This document shows, piece after piece, positions 54,310 to 64,000 of a stretch of DNA of 64,000 nucleotides. The translations under genes were made by a program, and so were the position numbers. The DNA is taken from positions 372,001 through 436,000 of the forward strand of contig NZ_QOCF01000028.1 of the NCBI RefSeq assembly GCF_003318255.1, in the 5' to 3' direction. Below the pieces are notes generated by a model. The model did not search any database. It was not told the DNA's origin and saw only the letters and a program-made list of their open reading frames with translations. Source of the stretch: Ruegeria sp. A3M17 (GTDB taxonomy: Bacteria; Pseudomonadota; Alphaproteobacteria; Rhodobacterales; Rhodobacteraceae). How positions within the stretch are numbered: position 1 is the first letter of the stretch; each line of letters opens with the position of its first letter.

Positions 54310-54656
54310 TGGGCGGGCTCCATGTCGAATGAGACGATGACCGCCGCATTGGCGATCACAGTGCGGCCATCGGTATGGGGTTTGTCGATATCCAGACCAC
54401 CCTGCGTTACCGTGATGTTGGGCTGGCCGTACGGAAAGATCGCCTTCAGCGTATCGGTATTGACCTTGTCGGGTTGTTGCACGCCCACCTCGGCGTCAAT
54501 GATCATCGCCTCTTTCGGAAACCCGAACAGCTCGGCCATGTTCACCGAGTTATGCCACAGCGCGTCTTTGATCGCCCGCAGCGCGGCTTCGGTATAATCC
54601 TCGCGCCGCAGGGACGTGCCCATCCCGAATTCCGCCAGAACCCGTGTTTTTGCCAT
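54306..54656 (-). CDS. Lin0512-family protein, upstream copy
   Basis: This 116-residue protein has RVLAEFGMGTSLRREDYTEAALRAIKDALWHNSVNMAEL and IDAEVGVQQPDKVNTDTL, followed by VTQGGLDIDKP. It is a paralog of the downstream gene, with matching EFGMGT/EMGTGN, ALRAIKDALWHNS/ACRAVQDALHHSS and VQQPD blocks. ATG 54656 (MAKTRVL) is chosen. It lies downstream of the trxA terminator on the same strand. Function unknown. Confidence 0.72.
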   Translation of the reverse strand: MAKTRVLAEFGMGTSLRREDYTEAALRAIKDALWHNSVNMAELFGFPKEAMIIDAEVGVQQPDKVNTDTLKAIFPYGQPNITVTQGGLDIDKPHTDGRTVIANAAVIVSFDMEPAQ

Positions 54657-54696
54657 TTGCGTCGCCTTCATTTGGTGGCCCGGTTGGGCCGTTCAC

Positions 54697-54726
54697 AAAA
54701 AAAGGGCGCCCAAATTCGGACGCCCC
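54697..54726 (-). terminator. Intrinsic terminator of trxA
   Basis: On the minus strand an 8-bp stem (GGGCGTCC with GGGCGCCC, one G-U pair) and a 6-base loop lead into a run of seven T. It lies 24 bases after the trxA stop and should end the tsaE-addAB-trxA transcription unit. Confidence 0.85.
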
Positions 54727-54749
54727 TGATCAATTCTGATCACACCGGA

Positions 54750-55070
54750 TCAGATGGATTCGTCGATCCAGCTTTGCAGTGCGGCTTTGGGGGCCGCACC
54801 TGCGCGGTTCGACACAACCTGACCGTCCTTGAAGATGAACAGCGCCGGAATGCCGCGCACACCCATGGCGGCAGCGGCGTTCGGGTTGCTGTCCACGTCT
54901 ACCTTGGCAATTTTAATCTTGCCGCCGTATTCGTTGGCCAGCTCTTCCAGAGCGGGGCCGATCTGTTTACAGGGGCCGCACCATTCGGCCCAGAAATCCA
55001 CCACAACGGGGACATCAGAGTTTTTGACTTCGGCGTCAAAGGTATCGTCGGTAACGGCAACGGTCGACAT
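54750..55070 (-). CDS. trxA: Thioredoxin
   Basis: This 106-residue thioredoxin has the redox motif [13 protein letters not shown] (Cys31, Cys34), then VDVDSNP and the cis-proline loop GIPALFIF. It reduces disulfides in cytoplasmic enzymes such as ribonucleotide reductase. ATG 55070 is chosen; the frame is open for a further 76 codons but they have no family match. It lies 59 bases after addA and ends in a strong terminator. Confidence 0.95.
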   Translation of the reverse strand: MSTVAVTDDTFDAEVKNSDVPVVVDFWAEWCGPCKQIGPALEELANEYGGKIKIAKVDVDSNPNAAAAMGVRGIPALFIFKDGQVVSNRAGAAPKAALQSWIDESI

Positions 55071-55129
55071 ATTCTGTCTCCTGAATGGGGTATCTCGGGA
55101 ACAGAACGTAGGGGCCGGGCAATCCAAGG

Positions 55130-58100
55130 TCAAGATATCTGGGTGCGCGACAGGGCGTGCGTCACAAGATCGTGTGGCAGCCACATCAGATCTGCCGTTC
55201 TGGTCCACAGGATCGCAGTGCGGATTTCGTGGTTCGGATAGACCTGCGACAAGGCGTTGGCATACGCTCCCATCTGCCGCAAAAGCCCCTCGGGGCATGC
55301 CTCAGCACTGTCGGGAACCGTTGCATTTGTTTTGAAATCAATGACCTGAACCTCGGTATCGGTGACGATCAACCGGTCGATCACCCCGTGCATGCGGCGT
55401 CCGTTCAGGTTGGCTGTCACGGGCACCTCAGCCAAGGCGTCGGCGGCAAAGACAGGCCGAAGAAGCGCCGCAGTCAAAACGTCGCATGCCTCGTCCAGCA
55501 GCTCTTGCCGTTCCGCACCCTGCATATCGGGCAGAACCCGCGCGCAAAGCTGCGGCCAGTCTTCCCGCGCGACCGAAGGCAAGTGTTCCAGCAGTAGGTG
55601 CAATCGTGTGCCGCGCAACTTTGCCGCCTCTTCGTCCTGACCTGCATCGCCGGGCAAAGCCTTGGCGCCCCCCAGATCGGAAGGGCTGAGCGTCTCCGCT
55701 TCAGGCTCCGGTGGTGTGGCGGGCGACAGGAACGGGGCTGGCAGGTCCGTCACCGCCACAGCGGTCCCTGTGGCTTCGACAATCGGCGATGCACCCCAAT
55801 CCCCGTGCGACAATCGCAGAGATTCTGAGCCGGGCAGTGCCACCGCCCCTGCCCGTTCCATCGCGGCCTGAACCATCTGATACCAGCTGGTCCCATCCTT
55901 ACCGACATCGCCGGCAGCCGCCACGATTAACCACTTTTCAGCTCGAGTTAGAGCCACGTAGAGCAAGCGAAGCCGCTCATTTTCTTCTCGCGTTCGGGCT
56001 TCGTCGCGCGCACGCGCAATCAACGCCGGGGACGCGTCAGCCGGAACTTTCCAAAGCGGCGCTCCATCCGCCACCATGATCGCCGCATCGCGGGGTGCTT
56101 GCCGTTTGCCCGTATCCGGCAGGATCACAATCGGCGCCTCCAACCCCTTGGAGCCATGCACGGTCATCACCCGGATCATGTTGCCCACACCGCTCATCTG
56201 CCGTTTGATTTCCAGATCGTCGGTCTGCATCCACACCAGAAATCCAGTCAGGCTGGGGATATCCGTGCGCTCATAGGCCAGCGCCTGCGACAGCAACGCG
56301 TTGATCCCGTCTTCAGCCTCGGCCCCCAACCTGCCCAGCAATTTGCGCCGCCCGTCGTGGCGGGTCAGGATACGTTCAATCAGATCGTAGGGGCGCAGAA
56401 AGTCGATCTGCCCGCGCAGGTCGTTCAGAACGGCCAATGTTTCAGGGTACTCTTCGGCGCGTTGACGCAGAGCCGCCCAAAGGAACTGTTCTTTGCGCCG
56501 ATGTGCCAAGTCGAATAATTGTTGTTCGCCCCACCCGAACAGCGGCGATTTCAGAACTGTGGCAAGCGACAGGCTATCCTCGGGCGTGGCCAGAAAGTTT
56601 AGCAGCGCGGCCAGATCTTTGACCGCCAATTCCGCACCGACTTTCAACCGGTCCGCCCCGGCGATCGGCAGATCAGCGGCTTTGCAGGCCCGAATGATTT
56701 CGGCAAACAGGTCCGAACGGCGCTGAACAAGGATCAGAAAATCGCCCGGCTGAACCTTCCGCCGTACAAATGTGCCGGGCGTTTCGCCATCCTCAGGGAT
56801 CGTTTCACCCTGTTCGATCATTGCCTTGATCGACTGCGCCACCTTCTCGGCCAGAATGACAGTGTGATGCCGCGCGCCGGGCCGATCTACCGGATCGGTC
56901 CAGTTAGTATCGTCATCGTCTTCGACCTTTTCGACCACGGGCCACAGATCTACCCGGCCCGGCAGATCCGCCTTGAACGCGCGGTGTTGGCTTTCCTTAT
57001 GAAACCCGGCCTCAGCGCGGTTTTCAAACAGGATGTCGACCAAGGACAAGATCGCACTGGAGGATCGGAATGAATATTCCAGCGTGGAATCCCACAATTT
57101 AGAGTCTGATTCAGAGAGCTTCCGCCCAAACTCTTGCTGCATCAGATCGAATGCCTGCGGATCGGCGCCTTGGAAGGAGTAGATCGACTGCTTTTTGTCA
57201 CCGACCACGAAAATCGTGCGTTCAACTCCGGATCGGGCCCCTTCCCCGCTGGTAAATTCCTGCGCCAGTTTTTCGACCACATCCCACTGATCGGGGCTGG
57301 TATCCTGCGCCTCGTCCACCAGTATGTGGTCAATACCGCCATCCAGTCGGTACAACACCCATTCGGCAACCGCCGGATCATTCAGCACCTGCCGCGCACG
57401 TAAGATCAGATCGTCAAAATCTAACCATCCGCGCAGTTGCTTGCGCCGCTCATATTCCGGCAAAAACGCCGTCGCGAAGCGATGCAGCACCATTGTCTTG
57501 CGCGCGGCCACCAGTGCCAGCCGATGTTCGCGCGCGGCCTCCACCCGCAACATCAACGCTTCGAGCTGGGGCATCTGACCCACCAGCGCCCCTTCGCGCA
57601 GGGCTTTGGTCGGGAAACTGTTGATTTTGGCTGCAAAGGGTTCTTTGGCGGATTTTCCGGTCAGAAGCACGCTTTCCAAAATAGGTAAGCTGCTAACCCG
57701 AGCCTCGGTAAATGCTGCCAGCTTATCGGCCGCCTTGGCGTTATTGCCGCCGCTTTCGGAAAGCACCGGCAGAATCGACCGGATCAATTCTACTTCGCCG
57801 CCCAGAAACACACGTCCTATTAAAGCGTCTTCATCGAACCCGTCGGCCAGTTCAAACCGTTGCAGCACATCGGCCCATTCCAGCGGCTGTGCAAACAGGT
57901 TGCGTTTTTGGGTGATGGCTGTGGTAAGCTTGTCGAACCCGGTATCCGTGACAAACCGGGCGACATCTTCGATCAGATTCGCCTGCGGACCTGCGGCAAA
58001 ATCCTCGACAATCTCTTCGCGCAATAGGGCTGCTGCGCGATCTTCCATCTCTGAGAATTGCGGGCTGACACCGGCCTCAAGAGGGAAACGTCGCAGCAGT

Positions 58101-58489
58101 GAGGCGCAGAACGAGTGGATTGTCTGGATCTTCAGGCCACCAGGTGTTTCGATGGCGCGCGCAAATAGGGTTCTGGCCTGCGCGAGCCTGTCTGAGTCGA
58201 TCTCGCCAGGTACGCCCAGATCGGTCAGTTGGGACATCAGACCGGCATCATCCTTCATTGCCCATTGTCCGAGGCGATCAAACAACCGGTTCTGCATCTC
58301 GCTGGCGGCGGCCTTGGTGTATGTCAGACAAAGGATATGCTGTGGCTGCACACCGCCCAACAACAAACGCGCCACCCGATCAGTCAGAACCCGCGTTTTC
58401 CCCGACCCCGCGTTGGCCGCCAACCAGGTTGAGGCATCCGGCCGCGCGGCCTGTACCTGCCGTTCGGTTGCGTCGTTGCGGGCGCTCAT
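55130..58489 (-). CDS. addA: Double-strand break repair helicase-nuclease AddA
   Basis: This 1119-residue protein is a UvrD-type superfamily 1 helicase with Walker [12 protein letters not shown] and [10 protein letters not shown], and a C-terminal PD-(D/E)xK nuclease carrying HGVIDRLIV and QVIDFKTN (about 1030-1060). With AddB it resects broken DNA ends until a chi-like site and loads RecA, doing the work of RecBCD. It overlaps addB by 4 bases. The length is normal for alphaproteobacterial AddA. Confidence 0.95.
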   Translation of the reverse strand: MSARNDATERQVQAARPDASTWLAANAGSGKTRVLTDRVARLLLGGVQPQHILCLTYTKAAASEMQNRLFDRLGQWAMKDDAGLMSQLTDLGVPGEIDSDRLAQARTLFARAIETPGGLKIQTIHSFCASLLRRFPLEAGVSPQFSEMEDRAAALLREEIVEDFAAGPQANLIEDVARFVTDTGFDKLTTAITQKRNLFAQPLEWADVLQRFELADGFDEDALIGRVFLGGEVELIRSILPVLSESGGNNAKAADKLAAFTEARVSSLPILESVLLTGKSAKEPFAAKINSFPTKALREGALVGQMPQLEALMLRVEAAREHRLALVAARKTMVLHRFATAFLPEYERRKQLRGWLDFDDLILRARQVLNDPAVAEWVLYRLDGGIDHILVDEAQDTSPDQWDVVEKLAQEFTSGEGARSGVERTIFVVGDKKQSIYSFQGADPQAFDLMQQEFGRKLSESDSKLWDSTLEYSFRSSSAILSLVDILFENRAEAGFHKESQHRAFKADLPGRVDLWPVVEKVEDDDDTNWTDPVDRPGARHHTVILAEKVAQSIKAMIEQGETIPEDGETPGTFVRRKVQPGDFLILVQRRSDLFAEIIRACKAADLPIAGADRLKVGAELAVKDLAALLNFLATPEDSLSLATVLKSPLFGWGEQQLFDLAHRRKEQFLWAALRQRAEEYPETLAVLNDLRGQIDFLRPYDLIERILTRHDGRRKLLGRLGAEAEDGINALLSQALAYERTDIPSLTGFLVWMQTDDLEIKRQMSGVGNMIRVMTVHGSKGLEAPIVILPDTGKRQAPRDAAIMVADGAPLWKVPADASPALIARARDEARTREENERLRLLYVALTRAEKWLIVAAAGDVGKDGTSWYQMVQAAMERAGAVALPGSESLRLSHGDWGASPIVEATGTAVAVTDLPAPFLSPATPPEPEAETLSPSDLGGAKALPGDAGQDEEAAKLRGTRLHLLLEHLPSVAREDWPQLCARVLPDMQGAERQELLDEACDVLTAALLRPVFAADALAEVPVTANLNGRRMHGVIDRLIVTDTEVQVIDFKTNATVPDSAEACPEGLLRQMGAYANALSQVYPNHEIRTAILWTRTADLMWLPHDLVTHALSRTQIS

Positions 58490-61419
58490 GTCAGGTCCTC
58501 AGGTATTGTTTCATCCGTGCGGTCCCATTCACCGAACCGAGCTAGTTGGTCGTAGTCACCCACATCCGAATCCTTGTGCAACATTCGACGGGATGAAAAC
58601 CCCTGATCAGGCTCTAAATAGGCAGAGACCAGCTCTTTGAGCTCGGCCAGAACTTTGTCTGGAGGCTCATTCGCCAGCGGTGCGGGTACTTCTTTGTAAG
58701 TGCCGCCCATGCCAATGAAAATCGCCTCGGCCACGGGTGAAGGGTCGAAACCGTCGATACCGCCCTCTTCGGCCATCGCGGCTTCGATCAGCAACTGTTT
58801 GTCGAACTTGGATTGCTGGCTTTCCGTTGGGGGCGTCCCTGTCTTGTAGTCAACTATCCGTAATGCACCGCGCTTGTTGCGATCTATCCTGTCGGCGCGC
58901 CCCACGATGGTGAAATCCAGGGGCGACAGCACAAGTTTCACCGCCGCCTCGAAGGCGACTGGCCCCCCGTCCCCTCGTCGCGCGATTTCCGCGGCCAGAA
59001 AATCATCTGCGATGCGTTCCAACCGCGCAAGCCACAGCTTACGCGCTGTGGGCCACGCAACATGTTGATCCAACAAGGTTTCCGCACGTTTCAAAAAGTT
59101 TTCGCGGGTCAACAAGGCGGTGTCCAGAACACTGTCTTTGACGAAATGTTCCAGAATTTCGTGGATCACGATCCCGCGCAACAAGGCATCCGGCGCTTGC
59201 ACCAAACGGTCCAGCGGTTTCAGGCGCAGCACATGTTTGGCGTAAATCGTATAAGGATCGCGGATCAGCCGTTTGATTTCCGTCACGCTCAACCGGTTCG
59301 GGCGCGATGCCACTGGCGGCCGCGGAGATGGGCGCGTTGCCGGTTCGATATGCGGCGCGACTTCAAGCTGTTCCGCCCATTGCAGCCATTGCCGGCCTTT
59401 GTTCCGCATTTCTGACAGTGCCTCAGGCCCGCCCTGCCCCGGCAAGCCGTGCAGCAGGTTCGTAAGGCGGTTCAGCCAGCGTGATGGAACGGTTTCTGCG
59501 TCGTCGGACCGCTTGGCGCGGGTCAGCCAGACCTCGGGCGCGCCGATGGCTTGCTGAAAGTCATGTGCCGACAGCCCGATCCGCCGTTCGGGCAGCAAAA
59601 GCCCGGCCTTGTCGCGCATCTGGCGGTTCAGCCAAGGGTCTGGCGCGGCAGCCTCGGGCCAGCTGCCTTCGTTTAGGCCGCCTAAGATAAGCAGGTCTGC
59701 CCCTTGCACGCGCGCCTCGAGCGTACCCCAGATCATGATGTGCGGATGCGGGGCGTCGCGATCCCGGACCTCTTCGCCCGCGAGCAAAGCACCCAACAGG
59801 TCGGCAAAGTCATGGGCGGTCATCGTGCCGCCGTGCCGCGCTTCATCTTCAAGAGCGCTCAGGACCCCCTGTGCCTTTTGGCCTGCGTTCTTGTCCCAGA
59901 GTGTGCCTGCTTCCCCAGACGCGCCGGCCGAAATCGCTTCGGCCAAGACGCGCAGCCTGGCAACCCAATCCGTCAATGGAAGTTGGCCTGCCATCTGTTG
60001 ATCGCAGAAATGGGAGTTTAGCCAACGTACCCAGTCCTCGGGCACCTCTTTGCGTATGGCGAAGGTAGTCAGGCTGACGCTGTCCGGGAAAGGTGGACCG
60101 TGCCGACGCAAATCCAGTTCAAGGTCCCGCGTGTGCAGCAAATGCGCGCCGCGCTCGCCACCATCATGACACAGTGGGTGTTTCAGAAGGGTCAGCAATG
60201 CCTCGCCATCCAGACGCCGTGCGAAAAGCCCCGCCACGTGACGCAGAAACCGGCCGGGCGGCGATAGTTGCAGCGGCAGACCAGCGCTGTCATCGGGAAG
60301 GATGTTCCAGCGATCCAAAGCAGCGCTGACTTGGCGGGTCAGCATCCGGTCAGGTGTGATCAGCGCGGCGGTTTGGCCGGTTTCGGCTGCCTGGCGCAGG
60401 CGCAGCGCGATGGCCAGCGCCTCGGACCGGGGCGATTGCGCCTCGACCAGTGTCAGGTCCTTTGTGGCTCCATCCAGATCGGTCAGTTGCGGGCCTTCGG
60501 ACATCCAGGCATCCGTGATCGGCGCTGGGCGTAAAGCCAGCGAAACCAAACGGTTGCGAGCAGGCGAGGGTGGTTGATCACCCGTCCAAGGCATGATCTG
60601 GTCGGGCTCCAAGCCAAGCTGTGACATCAGCTTGCGGAACCGGTACTGCGGGTGATCTTCCGATGTCAGCGCATCGTCCAGCCCGCGCCAAACGCGGTCG
60701 GGCTGATCGAAATCATACCCTGGCAGGATCAATGCGCCTTGCGGCAGGCGCGCGACCGCCTCCATCAGCATCAACGTGGTTCCGCGTGACCCGGTTGACC
60801 CGGCAAGGATAACCGGATGCTGCGGCGGAGCAATTTGCCAGCGTTTGATCAGGTTTTCCACCACAAGCCGTTGTCGGGCCTGAACATCCAGCGCGTCATG
60901 GCCCGAATTGATGAAGTGATCGGCAATCCCGATGAACGCCTGCGCACGGGCCCAATGCCCAGACATGTCGCTGACGTCCAATTGCCGGATCGCGTCGGGC
61001 GAAACGCCTTCGCCCTGCATCTCGTCAATCAGTGCGACCAGACTGTCGGAAAGGTCAAAAAGTGAGGATCGTGCAGCAAGATCTGGCTGTTGTTCCAACA
61101 GTTTGGATATCAATTGCGTCAACTCCAACCTGCGCCGCAGAGGTGGAATCGCCGGAGGTATTTGCGCAAGATCGACGCTTTCCCCCAGATCGGTAACCAG
61201 TGACAGGCGCGGCAACAGGCAAGCCGGGCCAAGGTCAAACAGGTCGCGGACTCGCCGGGCCATACGCCTTGTGTTGACAACCAGCTGATTCTTAGCCAGC
61301 GCTTCGGGAGGATGGCCAGCGGAGCGCTCGTGCAGCCCCTGAACCAGCATTTTCGGGAAGTCCGAACCGGGCGGAACGGCAAAAACGCGCGGAGCTGGGC
61401 TGGGTTCAAACATCGGCAA
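58486..61419 (-). CDS. addB: Double-strand break repair protein AddB
   Basis: This 977-residue partner of AddA lacks a clear Walker A, which fits the alphaproteobacterial AddB type, where helicase activity lies with AddA. Blocks such as LAGSTGSRGTTLMLMEAV and LLILGGLNEGSWPE support the family call. A C-terminal PD-(D/E)xK nuclease has RADRIDRNKRGALRIVDYKTG. It overlaps murU by 14 bases and addA by 4, so it is co-translated with both. Confidence 0.94.
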   Translation of the reverse strand: MPMFEPSPAPRVFAVPPGSDFPKMLVQGLHERSAGHPPEALAKNQLVVNTRRMARRVRDLFDLGPACLLPRLSLVTDLGESVDLAQIPPAIPPLRRRLELTQLISKLLEQQPDLAARSSLFDLSDSLVALIDEMQGEGVSPDAIRQLDVSDMSGHWARAQAFIGIADHFINSGHDALDVQARQRLVVENLIKRWQIAPPQHPVILAGSTGSRGTTLMLMEAVARLPQGALILPGYDFDQPDRVWRGLDDALTSEDHPQYRFRKLMSQLGLEPDQIMPWTGDQPPSPARNRLVSLALRPAPITDAWMSEGPQLTDLDGATKDLTLVEAQSPRSEALAIALRLRQAAETGQTAALITPDRMLTRQVSAALDRWNILPDDSAGLPLQLSPPGRFLRHVAGLFARRLDGEALLTLLKHPLCHDGGERGAHLLHTRDLELDLRRHGPPFPDSVSLTTFAIRKEVPEDWVRWLNSHFCDQQMAGQLPLTDWVARLRVLAEAISAGASGEAGTLWDKNAGQKAQGVLSALEDEARHGGTMTAHDFADLLGALLAGEEVRDRDAPHPHIMIWGTLEARVQGADLLILGGLNEGSWPEAAAPDPWLNRQMRDKAGLLLPERRIGLSAHDFQQAIGAPEVWLTRAKRSDDAETVPSRWLNRLTNLLHGLPGQGGPEALSEMRNKGRQWLQWAEQLEVAPHIEPATRPSPRPPVASRPNRLSVTEIKRLIRDPYTIYAKHVLRLKPLDRLVQAPDALLRGIVIHEILEHFVKDSVLDTALLTRENFLKRAETLLDQHVAWPTARKLWLARLERIADDFLAAEIARRGDGGPVAFEAAVKLVLSPLDFTIVGRADRIDRNKRGALRIVDYKTGTPPTESQQSKFDKQLLIEAAMAEEGGIDGFDPSPVAEAIFIGMGGTYKEVPAPLANEPPDKVLAELKELVSAYLEPDQGFSSRRMLHKDSDVGDYDQLARFGEWDRTDETIPEDLT

Positions 61420-62092
61420 TCAGCCCCTCGGCGAGAGTAATCCCTTCGGGGTGGCCGACATCGCACCAGCGACCGGGATAGGTGAGAGCAAACAGACGAT
61501 CCTGCCGCTGCAACCGGTCCCATAGCACGTTAAGTGAGAACGCTTTCTCAGGGATATCCATCAACCCTTCGGGTTTCATGATCTGCGCACCGCCATAGAT
61601 TAAACTACCGCCGCGCACGATCCGTCCGTTTTCATCTGCTGTGAAATCGCCTTTGCCCGTGTGCCCGACAGTCTGATCCACCGGTACACACATCAACAGC
61701 GCGTCCATGTGATCGGGATTCCACGCCTCGCGGAGCATCGTCAATGGGTTCGGTCCTGACCAGATCGCGTCTGGGTTCAGGGTGTAAACCGGCTGCGATC
61801 CAAGCAGGGGCAAAGCGGCGCGTATGCCGCCGCCAGTCTCAAGAATCTCCGGCGTTTCATGGGAAAGCAGAACACCTTTTGGGGCTAGATGAGCTTCAAG
61901 CTGATCTGGCAGATAGTGCAGGTTGGCCACGATACGCTTGGGTTGCAGGTCATTCACCAGATCCAACGCGTGGTCTATCAATGGTCGACCGGCGACCTCG
62001 ATCAGCGGTTTGGGTCGATTTTGGGTCAACGCGCCCATACGGGTGCCAAACCCGGCTGCAAACAGCATGACGGCTTCGGGGTCTTGGGTCAT
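61406..62092 (-). CDS. murU: N-acetylmuramate-1-phosphate uridylyltransferase-like (MurU)
   Basis: This 228-residue nucleotidyltransferase starts with AVMLFAAGFGTRMGAL and has the KPLIEVAGRPLIDHALDLV block, the sugar-1-phosphate nucleotidyltransferase signature. Next to an AmgK-like kinase it is best read as MurU, which makes UDP-MurNAc from MurNAc-1-phosphate in the bypass of the fosfomycin-sensitive MurA step. Without the neighbour a GDP-mannose type enzyme would also be possible. It overlaps amgK by 4 bases. Confidence 0.8.
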   Translation of the reverse strand: MTQDPEAVMLFAAGFGTRMGALTQNRPKPLIEVAGRPLIDHALDLVNDLQPKRIVANLHYLPDQLEAHLAPKGVLLSHETPEILETGGGIRAALPLLGSQPVYTLNPDAIWSGPNPLTMLREAWNPDHMDALLMCVPVDQTVGHTGKGDFTADENGRIVRGGSLIYGGAQIMKPEGLMDIPEKAFSLNVLWDRLQRQDRLFALTYPGRWCDVGHPEGITLAEGLIADV

Positions 62093-63093
62093 TTCTGTCG
62101 GAGCCTGTCCAGATTTTCAGGGGTGGGTGCAGGCAGGGAGTCGCGCAGCAGGTCTGCGACAGCAACCAGTGCGGGATGTTCCAGATCCCGCATCACATGC
62201 GCCCAGGTTGGCGGGATCAGATCGACATAGCTGGGCTTGCCGTATTCGGTTGCCAGCCGGGCAAAGACGCCCAAAATGCGCAGGTTTCGCTGTGCACCCA
62301 GAACAGCGTAGGCAGTGCGAAAGTCATGATCATTCACCCCGGTCGCGGCGATATAGCGGTTCACCATTTGCATCTCAGTTCCAAGTGACACATCACGACG
62401 CACGTCCTGCAACAACGATACCAGATCATAGGCCGGATGGCCCAGCATAGCGGTTTGAAAGTCCAACAGACCGGCGCGCTGAACCCCGTCGCGATCCGGC
62501 AACCAGATCAGGTTTTCGGCGTGGTAATCGCGCAGCACGACAACTTTGGACCCCGAAGTTTCCCTGTGCAGAATGTCCGAGAACCGGTTTTCGAAACGGT
62601 TACGCGCATCGGCGTCGTGCGTGCCCTGCACGGCTTGCGCGTATTTGGTAAAGGACAACGCGGCCAGCTCGGTCATCAAACTCGGATCATAGGATGGCAA
62701 AGACAGGCTTGGCGCGTTGTGCAGGTCAATCAGAACATCCGTTGCGACCTCATAAAGCTCGCGCTCCATGCCGGGAGTCTGCGCAAGCACGCGCGCGAAG
62801 AGGTCGTCGCCAAGGTCTTCGAGCAGCAGGAAGCCGTAATGCGTGTCCTCGGCATAAATCTCGGGCGCGCTCAGACCAAGGGACCGCAGGTAATCGGCCA
62901 TGTGGGCAAAATTTTCGACATTTTCCGCCTTGCCCGGAGGTGAATCCATCAACACCGCAGTCTTTCCAGTTTCCGGATCGGTCAGCCGCTCGTACCGGCG
63001 GTTCGAGGCATCCCCGGCCAGCGGCGCGTGCTTTGCATTTGACCATTTGGTCTGCGCAATCAACGCTTCGGCCAATACAGCGCGATTAGTCAT
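62089..63093 (-). CDS. amgK: AmgK-like cell-wall sugar kinase (APH fold)
   Basis: This 334-residue aminoglycoside-phosphotransferase-fold protein has LAGDASNRRYERLT, LLLEDLGDDLFARVL, LRDYHAENLIWLP (catalytic Asp) and LLDFQTAMLGHPAYDLVSLLQD. It is the usual partner of MurU, phosphorylating MurNAc or GlcNAc at the anomeric position in peptidoglycan recycling. ATG 63093 overlaps the tsaE stop (ATGA). Confidence 0.82.
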   Translation of the reverse strand: MTNRAVLAEALIAQTKWSNAKHAPLAGDASNRRYERLTDPETGKTAVLMDSPPGKAENVENFAHMADYLRSLGLSAPEIYAEDTHYGFLLLEDLGDDLFARVLAQTPGMERELYEVATDVLIDLHNAPSLSLPSYDPSLMTELAALSFTKYAQAVQGTHDADARNRFENRFSDILHRETSGSKVVVLRDYHAENLIWLPDRDGVQRAGLLDFQTAMLGHPAYDLVSLLQDVRRDVSLGTEMQMVNRYIAATGVNDHDFRTAYAVLGAQRNLRILGVFARLATEYGKPSYVDLIPPTWAHVMRDLEHPALVAVADLLRDSLPAPTPENLDRLRQK

Positions 63094-63563
63094 GCCGGAA
63101 TCCTTAGCTTCACGGGCCATTTTGGGTCTGACCACGAAACGGTCAAATGGCGAATATCTGTCATGCTTGGGTCTGTTTCAAAAGACAGCTTTGCTGCGGA
63201 GTCTGGCATCAGCGGGCCCAATTTATCCGGCCATTCAATCAGACAGATTGCTGCTTCGAAAGCCTCGGTCAGGCCCAGTTCTTCGACCTCCTCAACCGCG
63301 CTTAGGCGATACAGATCGCAGTGCCAGATTTCCCCGGCTGGCGTGTCATAAGCCTGAACCAACGTGAAAGTCGGTGAAGGTACATCTTCGGGCTCAATCA
63401 TCAGCGATTGGATCAGGCTGCGGGCAAAATGGGTCTTTCCGCTGCCGATCTCGCCCTCAAGCAACAAGATGTCTCCAGATCTCAAGTCTGCACCGAGGCG
63501 GGCAGCGAATTCTGCTGTTTCCTCGGGCGAATTCAAAGTGATCGTGCAGGGCGAATTGGTCAT
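63090..63563 (-). CDS. tsaE: tRNA t6A synthesis ATPase TsaE
   Basis: This 157-residue P-loop ATPase has LEGEIGSGKTHFARSLIQ, SPTFTLVQAY and WHCDLYRL, the TsaE signature. It works with TsaB, TsaD and TsaC to make N6-threonylcarbamoyladenosine at tRNA position 37. ATG 63563 is the natural start. It overlaps amgK by 4 bases; tsaE-amgK-murU is a conserved order in Alphaproteobacteria. Confidence 0.94.
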   Translation of the reverse strand: MTNSPCTITLNSPEETAEFAARLGADLRSGDILLLEGEIGSGKTHFARSLIQSLMIEPEDVPSPTFTLVQAYDTPAGEIWHCDLYRLSAVEEVEELGLTEAFEAAICLIEWPDKLGPLMPDSAAKLSFETDPSMTDIRHLTVSWSDPKWPVKLRIPA

Positions 63564-63604
63564 GGCGCCACAATGGCCTTGCGCCCGGTTGGCTGCAACC
63601 CGGT

Positions 63605-64000
63605 TCAGGCGCTGATTTGCTGGGCCTCTTGCCGCATCAGCGCATCCCGATCCACCGAGAAACGAATAATGGTGGCCCCGTTCTGCATCGGACTGACAGT
63701 GCACAACACCTGGATACCGTTTCGCAGATAGATCACGCCCGACCATTCCGCTCGATTTTCCCGCGCCTCTACAAAATCGCGAATTTCGCCAAGGATCGGC
63801 GTCGCGGTGCAATGTTCCTGCCAGCTTTTGGTCACCTCACGAACGGAGTCCGCATCAAAGCCTGCGTCGCCCGTATCACCCCAAAGCTGTTGGTAGGCGA
63901 AATTGGTAAAAGCCAGTGTACCATCGTCGCTGAAGACGGCGATGGCGTCGGCCAGTTTGTCCAGAATGGATTGCATCAGATCCATTTCTGACCGGAACCG
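63605..64000 (-). CDS. PAS-domain protein, C-terminal end (5' part outside window)
   Basis: The reading frame is open to the right edge, so only the last about 131 residues are seen. They hold one PAS-like domain: ILDKLADAIAVFSDDGTLAFTNFAYQQLWG is its first half, and GVIYLRNGIQVLCTVSPMQNGATIIRF its second half. No kinase domain follows within the window; the protein ends after the PAS, so any kinase or other output would lie upstream of it. It lies 41 bases before tsaE on the same strand. Confidence 0.72.
   Translation of the reverse strand, partial: RFRSEMDLMQSILDKLADAIAVFSDDGTLAFTNFAYQQLWGDTGDAGFDADSVREVTKSWQEHCTATPILGEIRDFVEARENRAEWSGVIYLRNGIQVLCTVSPMQNGATIIRFSVDRDALMRQEAQQISA

Overview
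The window looks like a stretch of the main chromosome of a marine alphaproteobacterium of the Rhodobacteraceae, most like the Roseobacter group (Ruegeria-like). The basis is the gene order around the replication origin (parB-parA-rsmG-mnmG-mnmE-rho-hemJ // maf-aroE-coaE-dnaQ, then secB-fxsA-tim44-mltA-smr), the fairly high GC content, two canonical parS sites, a NavSp-like sodium channel and the addAB-type repair locus. This placement rests on recognising protein families by eye; no database search was run. No tRNA, rRNA, CRISPR array, insertion sequence or prophage was found.

Layout. 1-5690: the edge of a surface-polysaccharide locus, with a galE end, two tandem glycosyltransferases, a core-2/I-branching (GT14-type) transferase and a two-part sulfotransferase. 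5674-11987: a minus-strand run of two half-ABC exporters, an Fe-S RNA methyltransferase, a voltage-gated sodium channel and an L,D-transpeptidase lipoprotein. 12178-14895: hslO, a CoA-type NUDIX hydrolase and cca. 14972-20213: another NUDIX hydrolase, a response-regulator/PP2C phosphatase facing an HPt protein, a third glycosyltransferase, ilvA and an unknown membrane protein. 20355-34208: argG, an SCP2-like protein, msrA, rbsK, maeB, mutS, grpE, hrcA, rph, rdgB, hemW and a YbaN-like protein.

33312-41081 is the origin-proximal region. Chromosome partition genes parAB, rsmG, mnmG, mnmE, rho and hemJ all point left. The 403-base AT-rich gap at 40678-41080, with DnaA-box-like sequences, is the likely oriC. 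maf, aroE, coaE and dnaQ point right. Perfect 16-base parS palindromes lie inside rsmG and across the GTG start of mnmG, so the ParB loading sites sit about 3 to 5.5 kb from the proposed origin.

43843-53897: protein export and envelope genes (secB, fxsA, a Tim44-like protein, mltA, smr), two MFS transporters, an alpha/beta-hydrolase lipoprotein, and the HslUV protease genes. hslV and hslU are separated by two opposite-strand genes (DM13 protein and MFS transporter). 53959-64000: a tandem pair of Lin0512-family proteins, then the minus-strand unit PAS protein-tsaE-amgK-murU-addB-addA-trxA, which combines tRNA t6A synthesis, cell-wall sugar salvage, double-strand-break repair and thioredoxin.

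Most of the window is conserved housekeeping DNA. I found no clearly new multi-gene system. The least understood items are the two-domain sulfotransferase with its GT14 partner, the overlapping Lin0512 pair, the PP2C/HPt pair, and the orphan sodium channel inside an RNA-methyltransferase transcription unit.
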